NCBI GenBank assembly: GCA_022822245.1
Contig: JAJECB010000424.1
Location: 1 to 6,217 of the forward strand
Length of the DNA stretch: 6,217 nt
Direction: 5' to 3'
Source of the DNA: Gammaproteobacteria bacterium
GTDB taxonomy: Bacteria > Pseudomonadota > Gammaproteobacteria > HK1
Shown here: positions 1 through 5,156 of the stretch, piece after piece
How positions within the stretch are numbered: the first letter of the stretch is position 1
Layout of the letters: every line of letters begins with the position of its first letter
Notes under the pieces: model-generated
What the model was told of the DNA's origin: nothing
Databases searched by the model: none
The model's input: only the letters and a program-made list of their open reading frames with translations
Position numbers and translations under genes: made by a program

Positions 1-327
1 CTCGGCGACCGCCCGCGCGGACGCGAGCACCGCGTGCTCCCCTGCCGCACCGGTGAACGCGTTGGCGTTGCCCGCGTTGCAGAGCACCGCCCGGGCCGTG
101 CCGCGCCCGACATGTTCCCGGCACCAGTCCACCGGGGCGGACGCGCAGCGCGAGCGGGTGAACACGCCGGCAACCCGGGACCCCGGCGCGAGGGCGGCGA
201 GCATCACGTCCGGTCGGCCCCGATAGCGAAGCTCCGCCGCGTGGGCGGCGAGCAGGATCCCCGCCACGGGAGGCAGATCGGGAAAGCTCGCGGGGGCGAG
301 GGGAGATACTGCGGTCGAATCGCTCAC
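1..327 (-). CDS. argJ: Bifunctional ornithine acetyltransferase / N-acetylglutamate synthase (ArgJ), N-terminal part
   Basis: ArgJ transfers the acetyl group from N-acetylornithine to glutamate in the cyclic arginine pathway (cytoplasm); some members also make N-acetylglutamate from acetyl-CoA. Reading the minus strand from a GTG at 327 gives 109 codons with no stop to the window edge. The family N-terminal pattern is clear: PVAGILLAAHAAELRYRG (about residues 20-37), the segment RVAGVFTRSRCASAPVDWCR (51-70), and the hallmark NAGNANAFTG (84-93), which matches the N-x-G-N-A-N-A-x-T-G signature. The full protein is normally about 400 residues; the autoprocessing Ala-Thr site near residue 190 lies outside the window. 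The GTG start is supported by GGAG (minus strand, 337-334) six bases upstream. It is transcribed divergently from vapBC. The family assignment is confident; whether the enzyme is mono- or bifunctional cannot be told. Confidence 0.93.
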   Translation of the reverse strand, partial: MSDSTAVSPLAPASFPDLPPVAGILLAAHAAELRYRGRPDVMLAALAPGSRVAGVFTRSRCASAPVDWCREHVGRGTARAVLCNAGNANAFTGAAGEHAVLASARAVAE

Positions 328-373
328 CAGAGGCTCCAGACAGGTTCATGCGGCGGCGGATTGCCGAGAAGCG

Positions 374-403
374 ATCATCGCAGAATTCCGCGCCGCCTCC
401 CAA
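374..403 (-). promoter_or_regulatory. Candidate sigma-70 promoter for argJ
   Basis: On the minus strand, TTGGGA (403-398, 4 of 6 to TTGACA) is followed after an 18-bp spacer by GATGAT (379-374, 4 of 6 to TATAAT). Transcription would begin near 367, leaving a 5' leader of about 40 nt before the GTG at 327. The -10 box overlaps a small palindrome GCGAT-C-ATCGC (371-381). The spacing fits, but both boxes are weak and this is judged by eye only. Confidence 0.28.
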
Positions 404-445
404 CGGACCCGGCTCCTTCCCACCGCCGCTTCACCCTGGCCGGAC

Positions 446-483
446 CGCGGGTGGGATCTGCGAACGCGGGTGGGATCTGCGAA
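446..483. repeat. Perfect 19-bp tandem duplication
   Basis: CGCGGGTGGGATCTGCGAA occurs at 446-464 and again, directly abutting and without mismatch, at 465-483. The second copy forms the left arm and loop start of the REP-like hairpin at 465-500; the first copy lacks the matching right arm. This looks like a slipped-strand duplication of the left half of a palindromic element. It lies in non-coding DNA. Confidence 0.9.
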
Positions 484-500
484 GCGTAATCCGACCTGCG
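465..500. repeat. REP-like imperfect palindrome with GCGAAGC mini-hairpin in its loop
   Basis: Positions 465-476 pair with 489-500 over 12 positions, with one G/G mismatch (472/493) and one G-T pair (468/497). The 12-nt loop contains GCGAAGC (479-485), a sequence known to form an unusually stable DNA mini-hairpin. The general form, a GGTNGGAT arm, a GCGAAGCG core and an ATCCGACC arm, resembles REP-type intergenic palindromes common in Proteobacteria. No T-run follows on either strand, so a terminator is less likely. It may be a mobile REP element or a structural element of the divergent region. The resemblance to known REP families is from memory and was not searched. Confidence 0.6.
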
Positions 501-532
501 GACCATGGGCAGCCGAATCGTCGAGACCCGCA

Positions 533-550
533 CGCACGCGTTGGCGTGCG
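533..550. repeat. GC-rich inverted repeat (7-bp perfect stem, GTTG loop)
   Basis: CGCACGC (533-539), loop GTTG, GCGTGCG (544-550). Pairing continues outward with interruptions to about 528/555 (CCCG against CGGGG). There is no U-tract on either side. It lies just upstream of the candidate vapB promoter. Its role is unknown: possibly a second half of a REP pair with the palindrome at 465-500, or a protein-binding site. Confidence 0.45.
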
Positions 551-555
551 CGGGG

Positions 556-584
556 TTGCCGAGAGCGGTCGTTCGGTTCAGAAT
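556..584 (+). promoter_or_regulatory. Candidate sigma-70 promoter for vapBC
   Basis: TTGCCG (556-561, 4 of 6 to TTGACA) and CAGAAT (579-584, 4 of 6 to TATAAT) are separated by exactly 17 bp. Transcription would start near 590-592, about 33 nt before the vapB ATG and directly on the inverted repeat at 590-604. The geometry is good but the boxes are moderate; judged by eye. Confidence 0.4.
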
Positions 585-589
585 CAGCC

Positions 590-604
590 ATACTTCACCA
601 GTAT
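590..604. promoter_or_regulatory. Candidate VapB/VapBC autoregulatory operator
   Basis: A perfect inverted repeat ATACT-TCACC-AGTAT (5-5-5) sits at the predicted transcription start, 20 nt before the antitoxin ATG. It is AT-rich against a very GC-rich background. AbrB/MazE-type antitoxins usually bind short palindromes in their own promoter and repress the operon with the toxin as co-repressor, so both position and symmetry fit. The arms are short and the assignment is inferred from position. Confidence 0.4.
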
Positions 605-623
605 CTGACACGACTGAGAAAAC

Positions 624-878
624 ATGCCAGAATCTGCTGTCCATGCCGACGTCCGGCTTGGCGCCCAGGGGCGGCTGGTGGTGCCCGCCCCGATCCGGAA
701 GGCGCTCGGGTTCCGGCCCGGGGAGACCCTCGTGGCCCGGGTGGAGGACGAACATCTCGTGATCGAGAAGCCCGAGGCGGTGGAGCGCCGGCTGCACGAG
801 TACTTCCGCAAGTTCGAGGGCCGGAGCCTCGCCGAGGAGCTGATCGCCGAGCGCCGCGAGGAGGCGCGCCGCGAGTGA
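624..878 (+). CDS. vapB: AbrB/MazE-family antitoxin of a VapBC toxin-antitoxin system
   Basis: This 84-residue protein should be the labile antitoxin that binds and blocks the PIN toxin encoded next to it and represses its own promoter. Residues about 8-50 form a swapped-hairpin AbrB (SpoVT/MazE) DNA-binding domain, with the typical core QGRLVVPAPIRKALGFRPG (15-33) followed by the strand pair ETLVARVEDEHLVIEKP (34-50). Residues 51-84 are charged and probably helical (VERRLHEYFRKFEGRSLAEELIAERR), as expected for the tail that wraps the toxin. The ATG is the only sensible start: an in-frame TGA lies at 615-617, and GAG (616-618) gives a weak ribosome site. Its stop codon overlaps the vapC start (GTGA, 875-878), which is typical of translational coupling. 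The family is certain; the pairing with VapC follows from context. Confidence 0.92.
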   Translation: MPESAVHADVRLGAQGRLVVPAPIRKALGFRPGETLVARVEDEHLVIEKPEAVERRLHEYFRKFEGRSLAEELIAERREEARRE

Positions 879-1255
879 GCGCGGTGCTCGACGCCTCCGC
901 CCTCCTCGCGTACCTGCAGCGCGAGCCGGGCGCCGGCTCGGTGCGGGCGGTGCTCGGCGGCGCGATCATGTCCACCGTGAACTGGACGGAGGTCGTCCAG
1001 AAGGCGGCCGGCTCCGAGAGCGAGGCCGCCGAGCTTCAGGTCGGCCTCGAATCGCTCGGGCTCGTGCTCGAGCCGTTCTCGGCCACCCAGGCCGGCATTG
1101 CCGGCTCGCTCCGAGGGTCGACGGCGGAGTTCGGTCTCTCCCTCGGCGACCGGGCATGCCTCGCCCTCGCGATCGAGAAGGGAGAGAGGATCCTGACCGC
1201 GGACCGCATCTGGACGCGGCTGCCCCTCGGGGTCGGGATCGAAGTGATCCGATAG
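875..1255 (+). CDS. vapC: VapC-type PIN-domain ribonuclease toxin
   Basis: This 126-residue PIN-domain protein is a Mg-dependent ribonuclease; VapC toxins cut tRNA, rRNA or mRNA and stop growth when the antitoxin is lost. The four acidic active-site residues can be placed: Asp6 in VLDASALLAYL, Glu39 in NWTEVVQK, Asp92 in LSLGDRACLALA and Asp110 in ILTADRIW. All are present, so the toxin should be catalytically intact, and length is normal for the family. The start is the GTG at 875, which overlaps the vapB stop by 4 nt and has GAGGAGG (858-864) ten bases upstream; starting there places the first Asp at residue 6, as usual. The same frame is open upstream to 470, but that extension would run through vapB and has no family similarity. 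Nine bases separate its stop from the next gene. The RNA target cannot be predicted. Confidence 0.93.
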   Translation: MSAVLDASALLAYLQREPGAGSVRAVLGGAIMSTVNWTEVVQKAAGSESEAAELQVGLESLGLVLEPFSATQAGIAGSLRGSTAEFGLSLGDRACLALAIEKGERILTADRIWTRLPLGVGIEVIR

Positions 1256-1264
1256 CAGACGACG

Positions 1265-2545
1265 ATGCCGAGGTTCATCTCTCCGGACGACGTGCCCGCC
1301 CTGCTCGAGCCGGGCATGACGGTGTTCGTCGCGGGCGGGGCGAACGAGCCGGCCACCGTGCTCGACGCGCTCCGGCGCCGTCCCGACGCGAGCGCCGGGG
1401 TCACCTGGATCCAGTCGATCGTGCCGGCCCTCAACCGCTTCGACTTCTGCTCCCTGCACGACGAGGCGCGCGCGATCGCGTTCTTCATCACCCCGGAGAC
1501 CCGGGCGAGCTACCGGGCGGGACGGATCGACTTCGTCCCCTGCCAGCTCCGGGCGGTGGCCAATCTCCTCGGCGAAGGGCTCGAACTCGACCTCGCCATC
1601 CTGAGCGTTTCCGCCCCCCGCGACGGCGCCCCGGCGAAGGACGCGGCCGACTTCGGCGCGGGCCTCAACTGCGACTTCGTCGACGTCGTCGTCGATCACG
1701 CGCGGCGAGTCGTCGTGGAAGTGAACGCCGCCCTCCCCGATCCCCCGGATGGACCCCGCATCGAGGCCCGCGGGATCGACTTCGCGGTGCCGGTGTCCCG
1801 CCCTCCGGACCCCTTTCCGCTCCCCGAGCCGGACGGGACCGCCCGCGCCATCGCCCGCAACGTCGCCGGGCTCGTCCGCGACGGCGACACCATCCAGACC
1901 GGGATCGGCTCCATCCCCTACGCGGTGCTCGGGGCGCTCGGGGAGAAGAACGACCTCGGGCTCCACTCCGGGATCCTCGACGACGGGGTGATGGAGCTCG
2001 TCGATCGTGGCGTCATCACCGGCGCGCGCAAGGCCATCGACCGGGGACGCCACGTCACCGCCTACGCGATGGGCACCCCGGCCCTCTACGGTTGGCTCGG
2101 GGAGCGCGCGGACGTTCGCTTCCGCCCCGTCAACTACACCCACGGAGCCGGGACCCTCGCCCGCATCGACCATTTCGTCTCCATCAACTCCGCGCTCGAG
2201 ATCGACCTCGGGGGGCAGGTGAACGCGGAGATGATTCGCGGCACCCAGGTCACCGGCACCGGCGGCTCGGTGGACTTCATGCGGGGCGCCGCGGGCTCGC
2301 GCGGCGGGCGTTCCATCGTCGCCCTCGGGGCGACCGCCGCGCGCGGCAAGGTCTCCCGGATCGTGCCGCGCCTCGGCGAAGGCAACGTCCCGACCGCGCT
2401 CCGGACCGACATCGACTACGTCGTGACCGAGCACGGCGTCGCCGATCTCCGCTTCCGTCCCGAGCGCGCCCGCGCCGCCGCGCTCGCGGAGGTCGCGGCC
2501 CCCGAGTTCCGGGACGAGCTGCGGGCGGCGGCCGGCGGCCCATGA
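1265..2545 (+). CDS. Acetyl-CoA hydrolase / 4-hydroxybutyrate CoA-transferase family protein
   Basis: This 426-residue protein has the family's usual length and two-domain layout. The N-terminal Rossmann-like half (about 1-180) begins with PGMTVFVAGGANEPATVLDAL; the second half has the glycine-rich loop GIGSIPYAVLGAL (213-225), the segment AMGTPALYGWL (268-278), the conserved NYTHG and INSALEIDLGGQVNAE stretches, GTGGSVDFMRGA (331-342) and YVVTEHGVADLR (385-396). Family members move CoA between acyl groups or hydrolyse acetyl-CoA through a glutamyl-CoA thioester. Where 4-hydroxybutyrate CoA-transferases have a catalytic Glu (H-[ST]-E-M motif), this protein has Gly236 (HSGILDDG), so the exact reaction is uncertain. 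ATG 1265 is the first start after the in-frame vapC stop; no clear ribosome site is seen. Its end overlaps the DUF599 gene (ATGA, 2542-2545). The acyl substrate is unknown. Confidence 0.85.
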   Translation: MPRFISPDDVPALLEPGMTVFVAGGANEPATVLDALRRRPDASAGVTWIQSIVPALNRFDFCSLHDEARAIAFFITPETRASYRAGRIDFVPCQLRAVANLLGEGLELDLAILSVSAPRDGAPAKDAADFGAGLNCDFVDVVVDHARRVVVEVNAALPDPPDGPRIEARGIDFAVPVSRPPDPFPLPEPDGTARAIARNVAGLVRDGDTIQTGIGSIPYAVLGALGEKNDLGLHSGILDDGVMELVDRGVITGARKAIDRGRHVTAYAMGTPALYGWLGERADVRFRPVNYTHGAGTLARIDHFVSINSALEIDLGGQVNAEMIRGTQVTGTGGSVDFMRGAAGSRGGRSIVALGATAARGKVSRIVPRLGEGNVPTALRTDIDYVVTEHGVADLRFRPERARAAALAEVAAPEFRDELRAAAGGP

Positions 2546-3225
2546 TCGGCCTCACCGAACTCGACTGGGCCGCGCTCGGCCTGCTTGTCGTCTGCTGGGG
2601 CGGGTTCAACGCGATCGTGTTCCGGCCCCGCTCCGGGAGATGGACCAGCCTCAGCCGGATCATGGTCCGCTACCGTCATGGATGGATGACGGAGATGGCG
2701 GGGCGCGAGCTCCGGATGATCGACACCATGATCCAGGGCTCGGTGCTCCAGGGGTGCACGTTCTTCGCGTCGACCGCGATCCTCCTCGTCGGCGGGCTCA
2801 TCGCCCTCCTCGGGGCGGCCGACCGCGCCCTCGGGGTGGTGGGGGACCTCCCGTTCGCGGTCGAGACGACGCGGGCGCTCTGGGAGGTCAAGGTGCTCGG
2901 CCTCGTCACGGTGCTCATCTACGCGTTCTTCAAGTTCGCGTGGGCGCACCGCCTCTACACCTACTGCATCGTGGTGATGGGCGCGACCCCGATGGAGAAG
3001 ACGCCCGAGACGGCGCGCCTCGCGCGGCGGGCGGCCCGTCTGCTCGACCTCGGCGCCCTCCACTTCGACCGGGGGATCCGCGCCTACTACTACACCATGG
3101 CGGCCACCGCCTGGTTCCTGCACCCGGTCCTGTTCATGGTCTCCACCGCATGGGTCACCGCGGTGCTCGTCCGGCGCGAGTTCCGCTCCCGAACCCGCAC
3201 CATCCTCGCCTCCGAGACCGATTGA
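2542..3225 (+). CDS. DUF599 family integral membrane protein
   Basis: This 227-residue inner-membrane protein of unknown function is recognised as DUF599 from WTSLSRIMVRYRHGWM (34-49), the conserved LGLVTVLIYAFFKFAWAHRLYTYCIVVMGA core (119-148) and the helix-rich pattern. Four hydrophobic segments are visible at about 8-27, 73-93, 117-137 and 186-210, with arginine-rich stretches between them. The segment DRGIRAYYYTMAATAWFLHP (176-195) is also typical. Length is normal for the family. The ATG overlaps the stop of the CoA-hydrolase gene by 4 nt, which argues for one transcript and coupled translation. The function is not established, so the link to CoA metabolism rests on operon position only. 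Confidence 0.82.
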   Translation: MIGLTELDWAALGLLVVCWGGFNAIVFRPRSGRWTSLSRIMVRYRHGWMTEMAGRELRMIDTMIQGSVLQGCTFFASTAILLVGGLIALLGAADRALGVVGDLPFAVETTRALWEVKVLGLVTVLIYAFFKFAWAHRLYTYCIVVMGATPMEKTPETARLARRAARLLDLGALHFDRGIRAYYYTMAATAWFLHPVLFMVSTAWVTAVLVRREFRSRTRTILASETD

Positions 3226-3234
3226 TCCGCGCCG

Positions 3235-4518
3235 ATGTGGGGGCTCCGACCGGCGGCCTTGCGGCGGGGCCGAAACGCCTGGCTGACCGACCGGCGCTTC
3301 ATCGCGCTCTTCGTGGTCGGCACCCTGACGAGCGTGGTGCGCTGGCTCGAGATGCTCGTCTTCGGGGTCTACGTGTACGCCGAGACGCGGTCCGCCACCA
3401 TCACCGCCGCGATGACCCTGCTGCGGGTGCTGCCCCTCTCCCTCTTCGGGGTCTTCGGGGGCGCGGTCGCGGACCGCGTCGACCGAAGGCGGCTCATGCA
3501 ATGGGGGCTGGTCGGGATGTGCGTGCTGTCGGCGGGCCTCGCGGTGCTCGCGTGGTCGGGCCGGATCGAGGTGTGGCACCTCGGGGTCGCCGCATTCCTC
3601 GGGGGCACCCTCTGGATCACCGACTTCCCGGTCCGCCGGGCGCTCATCGGGGACGTGATCCGCGGGCCGTTCCTCGGGCGGGCGATGGGGGTCGACACCC
3701 TCGCCAACAACGGCACCCGGATGCTGGGGCCGCTGCTCGGAGGAACCCTGCTCGCCACCGTCGGGCTGGCCGGCACCTTCGTGATCTCCGCCGTGCTCCA
3801 CGCCCTTTGCTGGGTCGCGTTCCAGGCGGTGCGCTTCCCGTCGCCCGCCCGGGCTTCCGGAGCGGGCAACGTGTGGCGGAGCGTCGCGGAGGGGGTGCGG
3901 TACCTGCGCGGCGACCGCCGCCTCGCGAGCGTCCTCGCCGTCACCGTGGTGTTCAACATCTGGGCGTTCCCCATGATCGCCATGATCCCGGTGATCGGCG
4001 AGGAGAGCTTCCGGCTCGGCCCCTCCGCGGTCGGGTTCCTCGCCGCGACGGAAGGGGCGGGCGCGCTCATCGGGGCGGTCCTGATCACGCTCCTCGCGCG
4101 TCCTGCCAACTTCATGCGCCTGTACTTCGCGGGCTGCGTGTTCTACCTCGTGTTCTCGATCGCGTTCGCCGCCTCTCCCGTTCCCTGGCTCGCCGGTGCC
4201 GTGCTGTTCGTGGTCGGGGTCGGGGGCGCCTTCTATGCCGCGATGCAGACCACCCTCGTCATCACTTCCACCCCGGCCGAGGTGCGGGGCCGGATGATGG
4301 GCGTGCTGACCGTGTTCATCGGGACCAGTCCGCTCGGCTTCTACCACATAGGGGTGCTCGCGGACTGGATCGGCGCGCGCGACGCGGTCGCCCTCATCGG
4401 ACTCGAGGGGCTCATCGCCGCCATCGTGGTCTCGCTCATCTGGCCCGAGATCCACCGCCGGCCGGCGGGGACCGCGCGCGCCGCAGGCCGGCGCCGGCGC
4501 CGCCCGTCCCCCGCCTGA
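3235..4518 (+). CDS. MFS transporter, EntS-like (MFS_3 group) exporter
   Basis: This 427-residue protein is a major facilitator superfamily permease with about 12 membrane helices. After a basic N-terminus, the motif-A loop between helices 2 and 3 is clear: GGAVADRVDRRR (75-86), with Asp80 and the Arg cluster. A second family signature, PAEVRGRMMGVLTVF (347-361), marks the corresponding loop in the C-terminal half and is typical of the enterobactin-exporter-like MFS_3 group. The tail (408-427) is rich in Arg and Pro and is probably cytoplasmic. Proton-driven export of a small molecule is the family role; the substrate is unknown. The gene follows DUF599 after 9 nt in the same frame, separated only by the TGA at 3223-3225. 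No obvious ribosome site precedes the ATG, suggesting coupling to upstream translation. It is the last gene before a 134-bp gap. Confidence 0.88.
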   Translation: MWGLRPAALRRGRNAWLTDRRFIALFVVGTLTSVVRWLEMLVFGVYVYAETRSATITAAMTLLRVLPLSLFGVFGGAVADRVDRRRLMQWGLVGMCVLSAGLAVLAWSGRIEVWHLGVAAFLGGTLWITDFPVRRALIGDVIRGPFLGRAMGVDTLANNGTRMLGPLLGGTLLATVGLAGTFVISAVLHALCWVAFQAVRFPSPARASGAGNVWRSVAEGVRYLRGDRRLASVLAVTVVFNIWAFPMIAMIPVIGEESFRLGPSAVGFLAATEGAGALIGAVLITLLARPANFMRLYFAGCVFYLVFSIAFAASPVPWLAGAVLFVVGVGGAFYAAMQTTLVITSTPAEVRGRMMGVLTVFIGTSPLGFYHIGVLADWIGARDAVALIGLEGLIAAIVVSLIWPEIHRRPAGTARAAGRRRRRPSPA

Positions 4519-4542
4519 GCGGACCGGGCGATCGGCGACTCG

Positions 4543-4559
4543 GGCCGCCCTCCGCGGCC
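4543..4559 (+). terminator. GC hairpin after the MFS gene, possible terminator without U-tract
   Basis: GGCCGC (4543-4548), loop CCTCC, GCGGCC (4554-4559) is a perfect 6-bp stem starting 25 nt after the transporter stop. No T-run follows, so classical intrinsic termination is not supported, and in DNA this GC-rich such a stem can arise by chance. Recorded because of its position between two apparent transcription units. Confidence 0.2.
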
Positions 4560-4605
4560 GGACGGGAGCCGGGGCCGGTGCGAGAAGCCGCCCCGGCAGG
4601 CAGGC

Positions 4606-4611
4606 TAGAAT
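4606..4611 (+). promoter_or_regulatory. -10-like TAGAAT box upstream of hcrC
   Basis: TAGAAT matches 5 of 6 positions of the sigma-70 -10 consensus in an otherwise almost A/T-free stretch. A start near 4618 would give a leader of about 35 nt before the ATG at 4653. No acceptable -35 box is found at 16-18 bp spacing, which would fit an activator-dependent promoter. No FNR/Crp-type TTGAT-N4-ATCAA palindrome was found nearby. Confidence 0.33.
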
Positions 4612-4652
4612 GGCCCCGTACCGGCGGGGCGCGGGGACCCGGGGGCCTGACC

Positions 4653-5156
4653 ATGATTCGCTTGCTGAGCTATCGCCTCAACGGGCGCGAGCGCGCGGAC
4701 GCGGTGGCGGACAACGTGCTCCTGCTCGACCACCTGCGCGAGACGGTGGGGCTGACGGGCACCAAGACCGGCTGCGACGGGGGCGAATGCGGGGCGTGCA
4801 CGGTCCTCGTCGACGGAGTGCCCCTCCTCTCCTGCCTCACCCTCGCGGCGACCGTCGCGGGCCGCTCGGTCGAGACCATCGAATCCCTTGGCCATGAGGG
4901 ACGCCTCGCCTTCATCCAGGAAGGCTTCCACCGCAAGCTCGGCTCCCAGTGCGGGTACTGCACGCCGGGCCTCATCATGGCCTCCGAAGCGCTCCTCAGA
5001 GCTGACCCCGACCCCACGGAAGACGCGATCCGGGAAGCCCTCGGCAGCAACATCTGCCGCTGCACCGGGTACGTCAAGATCGTGGAGGCGGTGCAATGGG
5101 CGGCCGAGGCGGCCGCCTCCTCCCGCACCGGGTTCCCGCCCGAGGCCCACCGGTGA
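4653..5156 (+). CDS. hcrC: [2Fe-2S] small (gamma) subunit, 4-hydroxybenzoyl-CoA reductase-like
   Basis: This 167-residue protein is the iron-sulfur subunit of a xanthine-dehydrogenase-family enzyme, relaying electrons between the molybdenum site and FAD. The N-terminal plant-type ferredoxin cluster is bound by Cys41, Cys46, Cys49 and Cys61 (TGCDGGECGACTVLVDG). The second, helical cluster is bound by Cys100 and Cys103 (QCGYCTPG) and by Cys135 and Cys137 (NICRCTGY); all eight ligands are present. The run DNVLLLDHLRETVGLTGTK (20-38) and the MASEALL segment closely resemble the gamma subunit of 4-hydroxybenzoyl-CoA reductase (HcrC of Thauera, HbaB of Rhodopseudomonas) as I recall it, rather than generic CoxS proteins. 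The ATG gives the N-terminus expected from those homologues, with a G-rich ribosome site at 4641-4645. It overlaps the next gene by GTGA (5153-5156). It may serve another aromatic or heterocyclic substrate. Confidence 0.88.
   Translation: MIRLLSYRLNGRERADAVADNVLLLDHLRETVGLTGTKTGCDGGECGACTVLVDGVPLLSCLTLAATVAGRSVETIESLGHEGRLAFIQEGFHRKLGSQCGYCTPGLIMASEALLRADPDPTEDAIREALGSNICRCTGYVKIVEAVQWAAEAAASSRTGFPPEAHR

Noticed and set aside
446..500. CRISPR array or phage attachment site as an explanation for the repeat
   Set aside because: There are only two copies with no spacer between them, no cas genes and no integrase or tRNA gene nearby.
465..550. Intrinsic terminators in the divergent region
   Set aside because: Neither hairpin is followed by a T-run on either strand, and both genes flanking the region start here rather than end.
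34..608. Several short plus- and minus-strand open frames over the argJ start and the intergenic region
   Set aside because: They have no family similarity and are Arg/Pro-rich. They run across argJ in the wrong frame, across the tandem repeat, or across both palindromes.
328..623. tRNA or small RNA gene in the intergenic region
   Set aside because: No cloverleaf, T-loop motif or 3' CCA was found by eye, and no terminator-bounded transcript could be supported.
584..2434. A 616-codon open frame on the minus strand opposite vapC and the CoA-hydrolase gene
   Set aside because: Its translation is low-complexity, rich in Arg, Gly, Asp, Glu and Pro, with no recognisable domain. It is a mirror of GC-rich codon usage in the real plus-strand genes, which have clear family motifs.
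2416..4455. A 679-codon open frame on the minus strand opposite DUF599 and the MFS gene
   Set aside because: The product is a repetitive run of Asp, Glu, His, Pro and Arg without hydrophobic or domain structure. The plus strand encodes well-recognised membrane proteins.
2640..4652. Long plus-strand open frame continuous with hcrC and extending upstream through DUF599 and the MFS gene
   Set aside because: Upstream of 4653 the translation is Arg/Gly/Pro-rich noise in the wrong frame of the two membrane-protein genes. Only the part from ATG 4653 matches a family.
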